The notes under the pieces were generated by a model. That model was not told the origin of the DNA and searched no databases. It saw only the letters and a program-made list of their open reading frames with translations. The translations under genes were made by a program, and so were the position numbers. Shown piece after piece: positions 24,899-32,777 of a DNA stretch of 64,000 bases (its first letter is position 1; the number at the start of each line of letters is the position of its first letter). The stretch is taken from positions 2,216,001 through 2,280,000 of the forward strand of contig NZ_CP029189.1 of assembly GCF_008642275.1 (NCBI RefSeq), written 5' to 3'. The DNA comes from Streptomyces venezuelae. GTDB lineage: Bacteria > Actinomycetota > Actinomycetes > Streptomycetales > Streptomycetaceae.

Positions 24899-26260
24899 TT
24901 ACAGCACCGGGAGGTTCTTGCGGAGTTCGAAGGCCGTGACCTCCGAGCGGTACTCCTCCCACTCCTGCTTCTTGTTGCGCAGGAAGAAGTCGAAGACGTG
25001 CTCGCCGAGGGTCTCGGCGACCAGTTCGCTGCGCTCCATCAGGGAGATGGCCTCGCCGAGGTTCTGCGGGAGGGGTTCGATGCCCATCGCGCGGCGTTCG
25101 GCGTCGGAGAGGGCCCAGACGTCGTCGTCGGCGCCCGCCGGGAGTTCGTAGCCCTCCTCGATGCCCTTGAGGCCGGCCGCCAGGAGCACCGCGTAGGTGA
25201 GGTACGGGTTCGCGCCCGAGTCGATCGAGCGGACCTCGACGCGCGAGGAGCCCGTCTTGCCCGGCTTGTACATCGGGACGCGGATCAGGGCCGAGCGGTT
25301 GTTGTGGCCCCAGCAGATGTACGAGGGGGCCTCGCCGCCCGCGCCGGCGCTGCGGGAGGAGCCGCCCCAGATGCGCTTGTAGGAGTTGACCCACTGGTTG
25401 GTGACCGCCGCCGTCTCGGCGGCGTGGCGCAGCAGGCCCGCGATGAAGGAGCGGCCGACCTTGGAGAGCTGGTACTCGGCGCCCGACTCGTAGAAGGCGT
25501 TGCGGTCGCCCTCGAAGAGGGAGAGGTGGGTGTGCATGCCCGAGCCGGGGTACTCCGAGAACGGCTTCGGCATGAAGGTGGCCTGGACGCCCTGTTCGAG
25601 GGCGACCTGCTTCATGACGAGGCGGAAGGTCATGATGTTGTCGGCCGTGGAGAGCGCGTCGGCGTAGCGCAGGTCGATCTCCTGCTGGCCGGGGGCGCCC
25701 TCGTGGTGGCTGAACTCCACCGAGATGCCCATGGATTCGAGCATGGTGATCGCCTGGCGGCGGAAGTCCATGCCCACGTTCTGCGGGGTGTGGTCGAAGT
25801 AGCCGGAGTTGTCGGCCGGGACCGGACGGGTGCCGTCCAGCGGCTTGTCCTTCAGCAGGAAGAACTCGATCTCCGGGTGGGTGTAGAAGGTGAAGCCCAG
25901 GTCGGAGGTCTTGGCGAGGATGCGCTTGAGGACGTAGCGCGGGTCCGCGAAGGACGGCGAGCCGTCCGGCATCAGGATGTCGCAGAACATCCGGGCGGTC
26001 CCGGGGGCCTCCGCGCGCCACGGCAGTATCTGGAACGTGCTCGGGTCCGGCTTGGCGATCATGTCGGACTCGTAGACCCGGGCGAAGCCCTCGATCGCGG
26101 AGCCGTCGAACCCGATGCCCTCGTCGAAGGCCTGCTCCAGCTCCGCCGGTGCGACCGCGACGGACTTGAGGAAGCCCAGTACGTCGGTGAACCACAGGCG
26201 CACGAAGCGGATGTCGCGCTCCTCAAGCGTCCGGAGGACGAATTCCTGCTGCTTGTCCAT
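24899..26260 (-). CDS. glnA2: Glutamine synthetase-like enzyme, GlnA2 (gamma-glutamylpolyamine synthetase type)
   Basis: 453 residues. Type I GS fold with the beta-grasp domain (residues 1-100) and catalytic domain, including EIEFFLL, FMPKPFSEYPGSGMHTHLSL, NQWVNSYKRI and RVEVRSIDSGANPYLTYA for glutamate, metal and ATP binding. The stretch where GlnA has the adenylylated Tyr (NLYxLPP) reads DDDVWALSDAERRAMG, so it should escape GlnE control. The S. coelicolor homologue GlnA2 (SCO2241) has been reported to join glutamate to polyamines. The start ATG 26260 follows GAGGATGAAGG. The GlnE-GlnA2 neighbourhood is conserved in actinobacteria. The substrate is inferred from orthology. Confidence 0.9.
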   Translation of the reverse strand: MDKQQEFVLRTLEERDIRFVRLWFTDVLGFLKSVAVAPAELEQAFDEGIGFDGSAIEGFARVYESDMIAKPDPSTFQILPWRAEAPGTARMFCDILMPDGSPSFADPRYVLKRILAKTSDLGFTFYTHPEIEFFLLKDKPLDGTRPVPADNSGYFDHTPQNVGMDFRRQAITMLESMGISVEFSHHEGAPGQQEIDLRYADALSTADNIMTFRLVMKQVALEQGVQATFMPKPFSEYPGSGMHTHLSLFEGDRNAFYESGAEYQLSKVGRSFIAGLLRHAAETAAVTNQWVNSYKRIWGGSSRSAGAGGEAPSYICWGHNNRSALIRVPMYKPGKTGSSRVEVRSIDSGANPYLTYAVLLAAGLKGIEEGYELPAGADDDVWALSDAERRAMGIEPLPQNLGEAISLMERSELVAETLGEHVFDFFLRNKKQEWEEYRSEVTAFELRKNLPVL

Positions 26261-26417
26261 GCCTTCATCCTCGCAGTTCAGACGGCCTGTGCACCACCGC
26301 CTCGACCGTCGGGGCACACTCGGGCCCGCCCAGTATCACCAGTCGTGGTTTCCGCCACATTACGCACACGGGAAAGCTCGCGGCACCCCGCACTGACCTG
26401 GGAGCCGTCATGAGCAT

Positions 26418-26423
26418 TACCAT
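26418..26423 (+). promoter_or_regulatory. -10 box, probable leaderless start
   Basis: TACCAT ends 8 nt before ATG 26432 and no Shine-Dalgarno is present, which is the pattern of leaderless Streptomyces promoters. Confidence 0.4.
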
Positions 26424-26431
26424 CTGCGCCC

Positions 26432-26818
26432 ATGGGGGGCCGGCAGCACACGCAGCCGGGGCGTCGCGGACGTCCCGGGCTTCGGCGTGCCGCCCTGTTG
26501 ATCGTCTTCGGGGTGCTGGCCGGCGCGTTGCTGCTGTGTGCGCGCTCGGGTGAGTCGCACGTCCCGTCGCAGGGTGTGCGCATGCAGCAGGCGGGGGCGG
26601 TGGCGCACGCCGTGTGCGTGTCGCCGGACGACCTGCCGGGCTGCTCGCCGCTCACCCGCGTCACTCCGGGCGTGCTGCCGGTGCCGCCGCCCGCCGTGAC
26701 CGGCCCCGTGGGTGCGCCGGCGCCCGCCGCGATCGCCTCCAGGGCGTCGCGGATCCGGCTGTACGGGGCTCCGCCGCGTGCCCCCGACCTGTATGCCCTC
26801 CAGGTGCTGCGGACCTGA
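26432..26818 (+). CDS. Small membrane-anchored hypothetical protein
   Basis: 128 residues. A basic N-terminus and one hydrophobic span (AALLIVFGVLAGALLLC, about residues 21-37) are followed by an outer segment of about 90 residues rich in Pro, Ala and Val, with two Cys in VCVSPDDLPGC. The chain ends without further domains. I do not recognise the family. It is divergent from glnA2 (171 bp apart) and 57 bp before the DUF3105 gene, so it may begin a three-gene transcript. Low complexity makes the function unclear, but the frame and the start with its -10 box look genuine. Confidence 0.6.
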   Translation: MGGRQHTQPGRRGRPGLRRAALLIVFGVLAGALLLCARSGESHVPSQGVRMQQAGAVAHAVCVSPDDLPGCSPLTRVTPGVLPVPPPAVTGPVGAPAPAAIASRASRIRLYGAPPRAPDLYALQVLRT

Positions 26819-26875
26819 GCGGTCCGGTTCGGTTTCGCGTTCATCCACCCCCCTCAGCAGAAGGAACCAGGGCAC

Positions 26876-27577
26876 ATGGCCAGCAAGTCCGGCAGGACCA
26901 ACCAGTACACCGACCCCAATTCCCGTCAGGCGCGCATAGCCGAGATGCGCCGCGCCGAGCAGATCCGGGAGCGGCGCAACAAGGCCATCGCGATCACGGC
27001 CGCGTCGGCCGTCGTCGTCGGCCTCGTCGGCTTCGGCGCCTGGGTGCTGATCGACCAGAAGCAGGCCGAGCAGCGCAAGGAGGCGGCCGCGGCGAAGATC
27101 CGCAAGGAGGCCGAGGAGATCCGCAAGCAGCCCGTCGAGGGCGAGCAGCTGTGGGACGCGAAGACGCTGGGGCGCAACCACGTCGAGACCCCGGTGAAGT
27201 ACGAGATGAACCCGCCGGTCGGTGGTGACCACCACCCCCGCTGGATGAACTGCAACGGTGACGTCTACAAGAGCCCGGTGCCGGAGGTGAACGCCGTGCA
27301 CTCGCTGGAGCACGGCGCGGTGTGGGTGACGTACAACGAGAAGGCGCCCAAGGCCGACGTGGACAAGCTCGCCGCGACCGTCGGCAAGACGCCGTACACG
27401 CTGATGAGCCCGGTCAAGGAGCAGACCGGGGCGATCATGCTCAGTGCGTGGGGCAAGCAGCTGACCGTGGACAGCGCGGACGACCCGCGGGTGTCGAAGT
27501 TCTTCACGAAGTACGTGCAGGGCGAGCAGACCCCGGAGCCGGGCGCGGCCTGCACGAGCGGGCTGGCCGGCAAGTGA
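26876..27577 (+). CDS. DUF3105 membrane-anchored protein
   Basis: 233 residues from ATG 26876, with AGAAGGAACC upstream. A cytoplasmic basic N-terminus, one membrane span (AIAITAASAVVVGLVGFGAWVL, about residues 38-59) and a short coiled segment rich in Lys, Ala and Glu precede the DUF3105 domain (about 95-233). That domain contains PPVGGDHHPRWMNCNGDVY and VHSLEHGAVWVTY, whose clustered His and Cys could bind metal. The function of DUF3105 is unknown; it is commonly coupled to a DUF305 gene, as here, where the stop and next start overlap. Confidence 0.88.
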   Translation: MASKSGRTNQYTDPNSRQARIAEMRRAEQIRERRNKAIAITAASAVVVGLVGFGAWVLIDQKQAEQRKEAAAAKIRKEAEEIRKQPVEGEQLWDAKTLGRNHVETPVKYEMNPPVGGDHHPRWMNCNGDVYKSPVPEVNAVHSLEHGAVWVTYNEKAPKADVDKLAATVGKTPYTLMSPVKEQTGAIMLSAWGKQLTVDSADDPRVSKFFTKYVQGEQTPEPGAACTSGLAGK

Positions 27578-28284
27578 GCCGCCCGACGGGCCCGGACCGC
27601 CCCGTGCCCCGTACGTACTGGGTCGCGGGCACGGCCGTCCTGCTGGCCCTGCTGTTCGCGGCGGCCGCCACGGTGGCCGCGGCGAGCGGCGGCGGTTCGG
27701 CCGGTCCCGGTGCGGGAGCGCCCCGCACCCCGGAGGTCCGGTCCGCGGACGCGGGCTTCGCCCGGGACATGGCGGTGCACCACCAGCAGGCGGTGGAGAT
27801 GTCCTTCATCGTCCGCGACCGCACCCAGGACGAGCCGGTACGCACCCTCGCCTACGACATCGCCAACACCCAGGCCAACCAGCGGGGCATGCTGCTCGGC
27901 TGGCTGGACCTGTGGGGGCTGCCGAAGGTGGTGGCCGGCGAGCCGCCGATGTCCTGGATGGGGACCTCCGGCGGCCATGGCGGGCACGCGGGGCACGGCG
28001 CCGACGCGGGCGCCGCCAAGCCCGGCGCGCTGATGCCGGGCATGGCCACCAAGGAGGAGCTGGACCGGCTGGGGGCCGTCTCGGGCCGGGATGCGGAGGT
28101 GCTCTTCCTCCAGCTGATGACCGACCACCACAAGGGCGGCGTCGCGATGGCCGAGGGCTGTGCGCAGCAGTGCGAGACCCCGGTCGAGCGGGCGCTGGCG
28201 CAGGGCATGGTCGACGCGCAGCGCTCGGAGCTCACCCTGATGGCGGACATGCTGCGGCAGCGCGGATCCGCACCGCGCGGGTGA
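27574..28284 (+). CDS. DUF305 membrane-anchored protein
   Basis: 236 residues from GTG 27574, which overlaps the stop of DUF3105 by 4 bp, so the two are translationally coupled. An N-terminal span (WVAGTAVLLALLFAAAATVAA) leads to a DUF305 four-helix domain with AVHHQQAVEMSFIV and LMTDHHKGGVAMAEG. The His-His and Met-rich positions are thought to bind metal ions such as copper. A His/Gly-rich insert (GGHGGHAGHGAD) lies between the helices. DUF305 proteins are often linked with metal stress in actinobacteria. The metal here is not proven. Confidence 0.88.
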   Translation: MSRPTGPDRPVPRTYWVAGTAVLLALLFAAAATVAAASGGGSAGPGAGAPRTPEVRSADAGFARDMAVHHQQAVEMSFIVRDRTQDEPVRTLAYDIANTQANQRGMLLGWLDLWGLPKVVAGEPPMSWMGTSGGHGGHAGHGADAGAAKPGALMPGMATKEELDRLGAVSGRDAEVLFLQLMTDHHKGGVAMAEGCAQQCETPVERALAQGMVDAQRSELTLMADMLRQRGSAPRG

Positions 28285-28410
28285 CGGGACACGCCCGTAC
28301 CGTGGTGAGAGGCGCCCTCTCACCCGTACGGGCGTGTGCTCCGCCGGCGGGGGACGCCACGCCGGACGCGTCCGCGCCCGGTGCCGACGGCGTGCTCAGG
28401 AGGTTCAGCG

Positions 28411-28830
28411 ATGACCACCGCCGCAGACATCATGCACCCCGGGGCCCAGTGGATTGCCGCCACCGAGACCCTCGACCGGGCCGCCCAGCTGATGGCCCGG
28501 CTCAATGTGGGCGCCCTGCCGATCAGTGACACCGAGGAGCGGCTGTGCGGCATCATCACCGACCGCGACATCGTCGTGAACTGTGTGGCCAGGGGCCACG
28601 ACCCGGCCAAGGTCACCTGCGGTGACATGGCCCGGGGCACCCCGCGCTGGATCGACGCGGGCGCGGACGTCGGCGACGTGCTGGACGAGATGCAGAGCCA
28701 CCAGATCCGCCGGCTGCCCGTGATCCGGAACAAGAAGCTGGTGGGCATGATCAGCGAGGCCGACCTCGCCCAGCACCTCTCCGACGACCAGATGGCCACC
28801 TTCGTGGAGAAGGTCTACGCGCGGGTCTGA
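28411..28830 (+). CDS. Two-CBS-domain protein
   Basis: 139 residues from ATG 28411, with AGGAGG seven bases upstream. It consists of only a Bateman pair: CBS1 (about residues 5-60, TLDRAAQLMARLNVGALPISD) and CBS2 (about 70-130, DVGDVLDEMQSHQIRRLPVI). Each half ends in the usual GIITDRDIV or GMISEADLA motif that contacts adenine nucleotides. Free-standing CBS pairs sense AMP, ATP or related ligands and regulate partner proteins; the partner is not evident. The 3' end overlaps the convergent hydrolase gene by 16 bp. Confidence 0.9.
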   Translation: MTTAADIMHPGAQWIAATETLDRAAQLMARLNVGALPISDTEERLCGIITDRDIVVNCVARGHDPAKVTCGDMARGTPRWIDAGADVGDVLDEMQSHQIRRLPVIRNKKLVGMISEADLAQHLSDDQMATFVEKVYARV

Positions 28831-29720
28831 CCGGGACGGGGAACGTCCTGCCCGGCCGTTGCCAGGACCGTCCGCGCCACCTGGCCCGGGCGGTCCAGCA
28901 TGACCAGGTGGCCGGCGGGTTCGGCGACCTCGAAGCGGGCGTCGAGCAGGTCGGCGAGGGCGGCCTGCCGGGACAGCCAGCGCAGCGCCGGGCGCCCGGC
29001 GCTGCCGTCGTGGCCGGCGAGGACGGTGGTGGGCGCGTCGAGCGGGTGCGTCCGCCGCAGGGCCTGCAGCTCGGCGGCCATGTCGAGGTAGCGGGAGTTC
29101 TCCAGCAGGGCGCCGCGCCAGACCCGGCCGGTGCGGTAGCAGCGGCGTACGAGGTCCCGTGCGGCCGGGTCGGGGCCGCCGGTGCGGGAGGCGCGTACGG
29201 TCGCCCGCCGGGCCAGCGGTCCCAGCGCGGCCGGAAGTCCGGCGGCGGTGACGGCCCGGCCGAGGGCGCGGGCGGCCCCGGTGCGCAGTGCGGCGGGCAG
29301 GACCGTGTGCGGGGCCTCCTCGACACTGCCGTCGAGCAGGACCAGAGCGGCGGTGCGCCGCGGGTACAGGCGGGCGAAGGCCTCGGCATGGAACGCGGCG
29401 ATGGAGTGCCCGACGACGGTGACGGGACCGGCGCCCGGCGCGCCGAGTCCCAGCGCGTCGAGCAGCCCGGCGATGCGGCGGGCCTCCCCGGCGGTGGTGG
29501 GCGGCTCGGTGGCGGGGCCGCTGAGGCCGTGTCCGGGGCGGTCGAAGCGCACGACGGTGCGGCCCGCGGCGACGAGCGGTGCGACGACCGGGTCCCAGTC
29601 GAACCAGGCCATGGCGAGTCCGGCACTGAGGACGCACACGGGTCCCCGGCCTTCGACGACGACGTGCAGGGGGACCCCGTCGCCGGGGTGGGCGGTGACG
29701 AACCGGCCGGTGACGCTCAC
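28815..29720 (-). CDS. Alpha/beta hydrolase
   Basis: 301 residues from GTG 29720. Typical alpha/beta-hydrolase fold: oxyanion region VVEGRGPVCVLSAGLA, nucleophile elbow VVGHSIAAFHAEA (Ser), acidic residue near TTVLAGHDG and catalytic His in EPAGHLVMLDRP. The region between about residues 130 and 220 is a helical cap. The start overlaps the stop of the DUF998 gene by 4 bp (GTGA), indicating coupled translation. The 3' end overlaps the CBS gene. The substrate is unknown; the closest general resemblance is to esterases or lactonases of this superfamily. Confidence 0.87.
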   Translation of the reverse strand: MSVTGRFVTAHPGDGVPLHVVVEGRGPVCVLSAGLAMAWFDWDPVVAPLVAAGRTVVRFDRPGHGLSGPATEPPTTAGEARRIAGLLDALGLGAPGAGPVTVVGHSIAAFHAEAFARLYPRRTAALVLLDGSVEEAPHTVLPAALRTGAARALGRAVTAAGLPAALGPLARRATVRASRTGGPDPAARDLVRRCYRTGRVWRGALLENSRYLDMAAELQALRRTHPLDAPTTVLAGHDGSAGRPALRWLSRQAALADLLDARFEVAEPAGHLVMLDRPGQVARTVLATAGQDVPRPGQTRA

Positions 29721-30418
29721 GTACGGCCTTCCTTGTGGACGGAGTGGGCGAGCAGGCCCAGCCAGAGCGCGACGAGGAGCACCTGCATCCGCTGGCCGGC
29801 GCCGAGGGCCCAGGTCCCGCGCCCGGCCGTGAACAGGGCTATCGCGGACAGGGTCCAGACGGTGGCGAGGAGTTCGAGGGCGACGAGGGCGGGGCCGTAC
29901 CGGGCGAGCGGGGCGAACCAGCCGTAGCGGCGGGCGGCGACCGTGAGGGCGACCAGGCCGACGAGGGCCCCGGTCATGGCGAGGCTGCTGCTGACGGCGT
30001 GGGCCTGGTGGGTCGCGGGGACCAGGCCGGCGGTCTCCCGGGCCGCGCATTCGGGGTCCACGGTGGGCTGGCAGCTCAGCGGCAGCCAGGCGTCGGCGGC
30101 GGTGGCCGCGCCGAAGAGGGCGACCCCGCACCAGCCGGTGACCGCCCAGGCGCGGCGGGACTCCGCGTACTTCAGCAGCCGGACGAGCGCCAGGAGTCCT
30201 CCGGAGAAGGCCAGCAGCCCGGCGGTGAAGTCGGTGGCCCGGAAGAGGCCGCCGAGCGGCTGGTCCTGGGCGGCGAGTTCGCTGACGTACGTCTCGATGG
30301 GGTTGAGGCCCGTGGAGAGGACGACTTCGAGCACCCACGCCGTGTAGGCGGCCGCTGCGAGACCGATCAGGGTGGCGACCGGCCAGGCGGTCCTCTGCGA
30401 GAGTCCATGTGGGGACAT
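29717..30418 (-). CDS. DUF998 membrane protein
   Basis: 233 residues from ATG 30418. Six predicted membrane spans. The first loop has a YVSELAAQDQPLGGLFRATDF motif, in line with DUF998 (FrrS-like) proteins, whose biochemical role is unknown. An outer loop contains two Cys (LSCQPTVDPECAARE). It is coupled to the downstream alpha/beta hydrolase by a 4-bp overlap, so the two probably act together, perhaps in membrane lipid handling, which is inference. It is divergent from the DUF6153/copper module across a 72-bp gap. Confidence 0.82.
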   Translation of the reverse strand: MSPHGLSQRTAWPVATLIGLAAAAYTAWVLEVVLSTGLNPIETYVSELAAQDQPLGGLFRATDFTAGLLAFSGGLLALVRLLKYAESRRAWAVTGWCGVALFGAATAADAWLPLSCQPTVDPECAARETAGLVPATHQAHAVSSSLAMTGALVGLVALTVAARRYGWFAPLARYGPALVALELLATVWTLSAIALFTAGRGTWALGAGQRMQVLLVALWLGLLAHSVHKEGRT

Positions 30419-30465
30419 AGTGTGACTAATCCTAAGCAGACGTGGGGTCGTTCCTTCGATCGGAT

Positions 30466-30483
30466 ACCCACCCCGGGTAGGGT
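30466..30483. promoter_or_regulatory. CsoR-like operator overlapping the DUF6153 -10 box
   Basis: ACCCACCCCGGGTAGGGT is an 18-bp palindrome with 14 of 18 symmetric positions, resembling the GC-rich dyads bound by the copper repressor CsoR. Its right half contains TAGGGT (30478-30483), a TANNNT -10 placed 7 nt before ATG 30491. A bound repressor would block the promoter. A multicopper oxidase follows downstream. Regulator identity is inferred. Confidence 0.45.
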
Positions 30484-30490
30484 TCCCGTC

Positions 30491-30946
30491 ATGACGCGCA
30501 GTGCTCGGCGAGCCGCCCCGGGGGCCCGGTTGCTGCTGCTCGCCGCACTGTTGCTGGGCATCGTCGCCCTGCACGCCTTGGGCCGTCCGACCGAGACCCA
30601 CGCCGTGCAAGACGTGTCCCCGGCCCACTCCGTTGCTTCGGCGGAGCAGCCGGCCCCCGCCGTCCACGGTGGCGCTCGCCACACCGTGGCCACGGCCGCC
30701 GGCGTGCCCCGGCCCGCGGTCCCCGCGTGGGGGTACGAGATGCCCGCGACCGAGACGGACCCCACGTCGGTCTGCCTGGCCGTGCTCGCGGGGCTCGTCG
30801 TGCTGCTCATCGGCACCGCCCGGACCGGATCCCGAGGCGCCGCGCCGCTCGGGGGCGCGGCCCGCATACCGGTCCGGTCCGGCGGCGGTCCGGACCCGCC
30901 CTCGCCCCGCGAGCTCCTCACCCGGCTGGCGGTCCTGCGGGTGTAG
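30491..30946 (+). CDS. DUF6153-type two-span membrane protein
   Basis: 151 residues. An N-terminal span (ARLLLLAALLLGIVALHAL), an outer His/Ala/Pro-rich segment with scattered His residues, a second span (VCLAVLAGLVVLLIGTA) and a basic cytoplasmic tail ending LLTRLAVLRV. This layout fits the DUF6153 family of actinomycetes, which often lies beside copper genes. The 3' end is 92 bp before a multicopper oxidase in the same direction. The start has a -10 box 7 nt upstream and no SD, so it is likely leaderless. A copper role is inferred from neighbours. Confidence 0.72.
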   Translation: MTRSARRAAPGARLLLLAALLLGIVALHALGRPTETHAVQDVSPAHSVASAEQPAPAVHGGARHTVATAAGVPRPAVPAWGYEMPATETDPTSVCLAVLAGLVVLLIGTARTGSRGAAPLGGAARIPVRSGGGPDPPSPRELLTRLAVLRV

Positions 30947-31038
30947 GCCGACGACGCCGCCCCCGCATGCCCGCGCGTGCCGGGGCGGCGCCGAACCGTG
31001 CCCATGCATCCGTAACACCACACCCATGAGGTGCTCCC

Positions 31039-32682
31039 ATGCGCTCCCTCCCCACCCGCCGCACCGTGCTCGGCGCATCCGCGGCCGTCCTCGGCTCCGG
31101 GCTGCTCGCTTCCTGCGCGGGATCCGCCGGATCCTCCCGATCCGGCGGAGGATCCGGGTCCGGCGGCACCGGCCACGGCTCGATGAACCACGGAGGCTCC
31201 ATCGGCGACGTGCCCGAGGGGTACGTGGACCCGGCGGGGCCCGAGGTGCGGGCGGCCGAGGCCGCCCGCAAGGCCACCGGCCCCCTCACCGAGGTCAAGG
31301 TGACGGCCACCGCCACGCCGCTCGACCTCGGCGCCGGCATCACCGTCCGCTCCTGGGCCTACGGGGACAAGCTGCCGGGCCAGGAGGTCCGGGCCACCGC
31401 GGGCGGCACGCTCGCCCTCACCCTGGCCAACAACCTCCCCGAGGCCACCTCCCTGCACTGGCACGGCCTCGCCCTGCGCAACGACATGGACGGGGTCCCG
31501 GGACTGACCCAGCGGGACATCGCCCCGGGTGGTTCCTTCCCGTACAGGTTCGCCGTGCCGACCCCGGGCACGTACTGGTTCCATCCGCACACCGGGGTCC
31601 AGCAGGACCGCGGCCTGTACGGCGCGCTCGTCATCGAGGACCCCAAGGAACCCCTCTCCTACGACGAGGAGTGGGTGGTGGTCCTGGACGACTGGATCGA
31701 CGGGGTGGACGGAGCCACCCCGGACGCCGTCCTCGCCGAGCTCCGCAAGGGCATGAACGGCAACGCCGGAGCCCACGCCGTCCACGGCCGGAGCGCCTCC
31801 CCCTCCGCCTCCCCCTCCGCCGCGCCCTCCCCCGGCGGCCCGAAGAAGCGCTCCTACGTCGCCATGGGCGGCCACAGCGACTACCTCGGCGGGGACGCGG
31901 GCGACGTCGCCTACGCCTACTACCTGATCAACGGGCGGGTGGCCGACGATCCTTCGGTACTCACCGCCAAGCCCGGCGACCGGATCCGGCTGCGCATCGT
32001 CAACGCCGGCGGGGACACCGCCTTCCGGATCGCCCTCGGCGACCACGAGATGACGGTCACCCACGCCGACGGATACCCGGTCGTACCGACGCAGACGGGG
32101 TCCCTGCTGCTGGGCATGGGCGAGCGGTACGACGTCCTGGTCACCGCCAAGGACGGGGTGTTCCCCCTCACCGCGCTGGCCGAGGGCAAGGAGGGCTCGG
32201 CGCTGGCGGTGCTGCGCACCGGGTCGGGAACGGCGCCCACGCCCGCGACCCGGCCGGCCGAACTGGACGCTCCGCCGCTGATGGCGGACGCACTCCGGGC
32301 CGCCGAACCGGTCGCCCTGGCCCCGCGCGACCCGGACCGTACGGTGCAGATCCGGCTCACCGGGTCCATGACCAACTACAACTGGGCCTTCGACGGCAAG
32401 CCGTACACCCCCGACCAGCGGCACCCGGTCAAGGCGGGCGAGCGGGTCCGGCTGGTGTTCGCCAACGCCACGCCCATGTGGCACCCCGTACACCTGCACG
32501 GCCACACCTTCGCGCTGGGCGGGCAGGAGGGCGGGCCGCGCAAGGACACCGCGATCCTCCTGCCCGGGCGCCGGCTGACGCTGGACTTCGACGCGGACAA
32601 CCCCGGGCTGTGGATGACGCACTGCCACAACGTCTACCACTCGGAGTCCGGGATGATGACGGTGCTCGGCTACCAGCTGTAG
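31039..32682 (+). CDS. Multicopper oxidase, exported lipoprotein
   Basis: 547 residues. The N-terminus combines an RR motif (TRRTVLGASAAVLGSGLLASC) with a lipobox, so it is probably Tat-exported and lipid-anchored. All copper sites are present: LHWHG (His140, His142), WFHPHTG (His182, His184), HPVHLHGH from His482 and HCHNVYHSESGM (His528, Cys529). This gives T1, T2 and T3 centres. An early Met/His stretch (GHGSMNHGGS) and a Ser/Pro-rich insert near residue 255 are extras. Such enzymes oxidise Cu(I) or phenols with O2 at the cell surface and support copper tolerance. It follows DUF6153 and the CsoR-like site. Confidence 0.93.
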   Translation: MRSLPTRRTVLGASAAVLGSGLLASCAGSAGSSRSGGGSGSGGTGHGSMNHGGSIGDVPEGYVDPAGPEVRAAEAARKATGPLTEVKVTATATPLDLGAGITVRSWAYGDKLPGQEVRATAGGTLALTLANNLPEATSLHWHGLALRNDMDGVPGLTQRDIAPGGSFPYRFAVPTPGTYWFHPHTGVQQDRGLYGALVIEDPKEPLSYDEEWVVVLDDWIDGVDGATPDAVLAELRKGMNGNAGAHAVHGRSASPSASPSAAPSPGGPKKRSYVAMGGHSDYLGGDAGDVAYAYYLINGRVADDPSVLTAKPGDRIRLRIVNAGGDTAFRIALGDHEMTVTHADGYPVVPTQTGSLLLGMGERYDVLVTAKDGVFPLTALAEGKEGSALAVLRTGSGTAPTPATRPAELDAPPLMADALRAAEPVALAPRDPDRTVQIRLTGSMTNYNWAFDGKPYTPDQRHPVKAGERVRLVFANATPMWHPVHLHGHTFALGGQEGGPRKDTAILLPGRRLTLDFDADNPGLWMTHCHNVYHSESGMMTVLGYQL

Positions 32683-32777
32683 GGCGGGCGGAGCGGAAAT
32701 CCGGCGGGGCCTCGGGCACGGGCATGACACCCTTGCGGTGATCACGACTGCCGCTGCAAAAGGACTGACCCGCCGGT

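Noticed and set aside
24245..26413. A 722-codon frame opposite glnA2
   Set aside because: Complement of glnA2; Val/Gly/Asp-rich shadow sequence, no family features.
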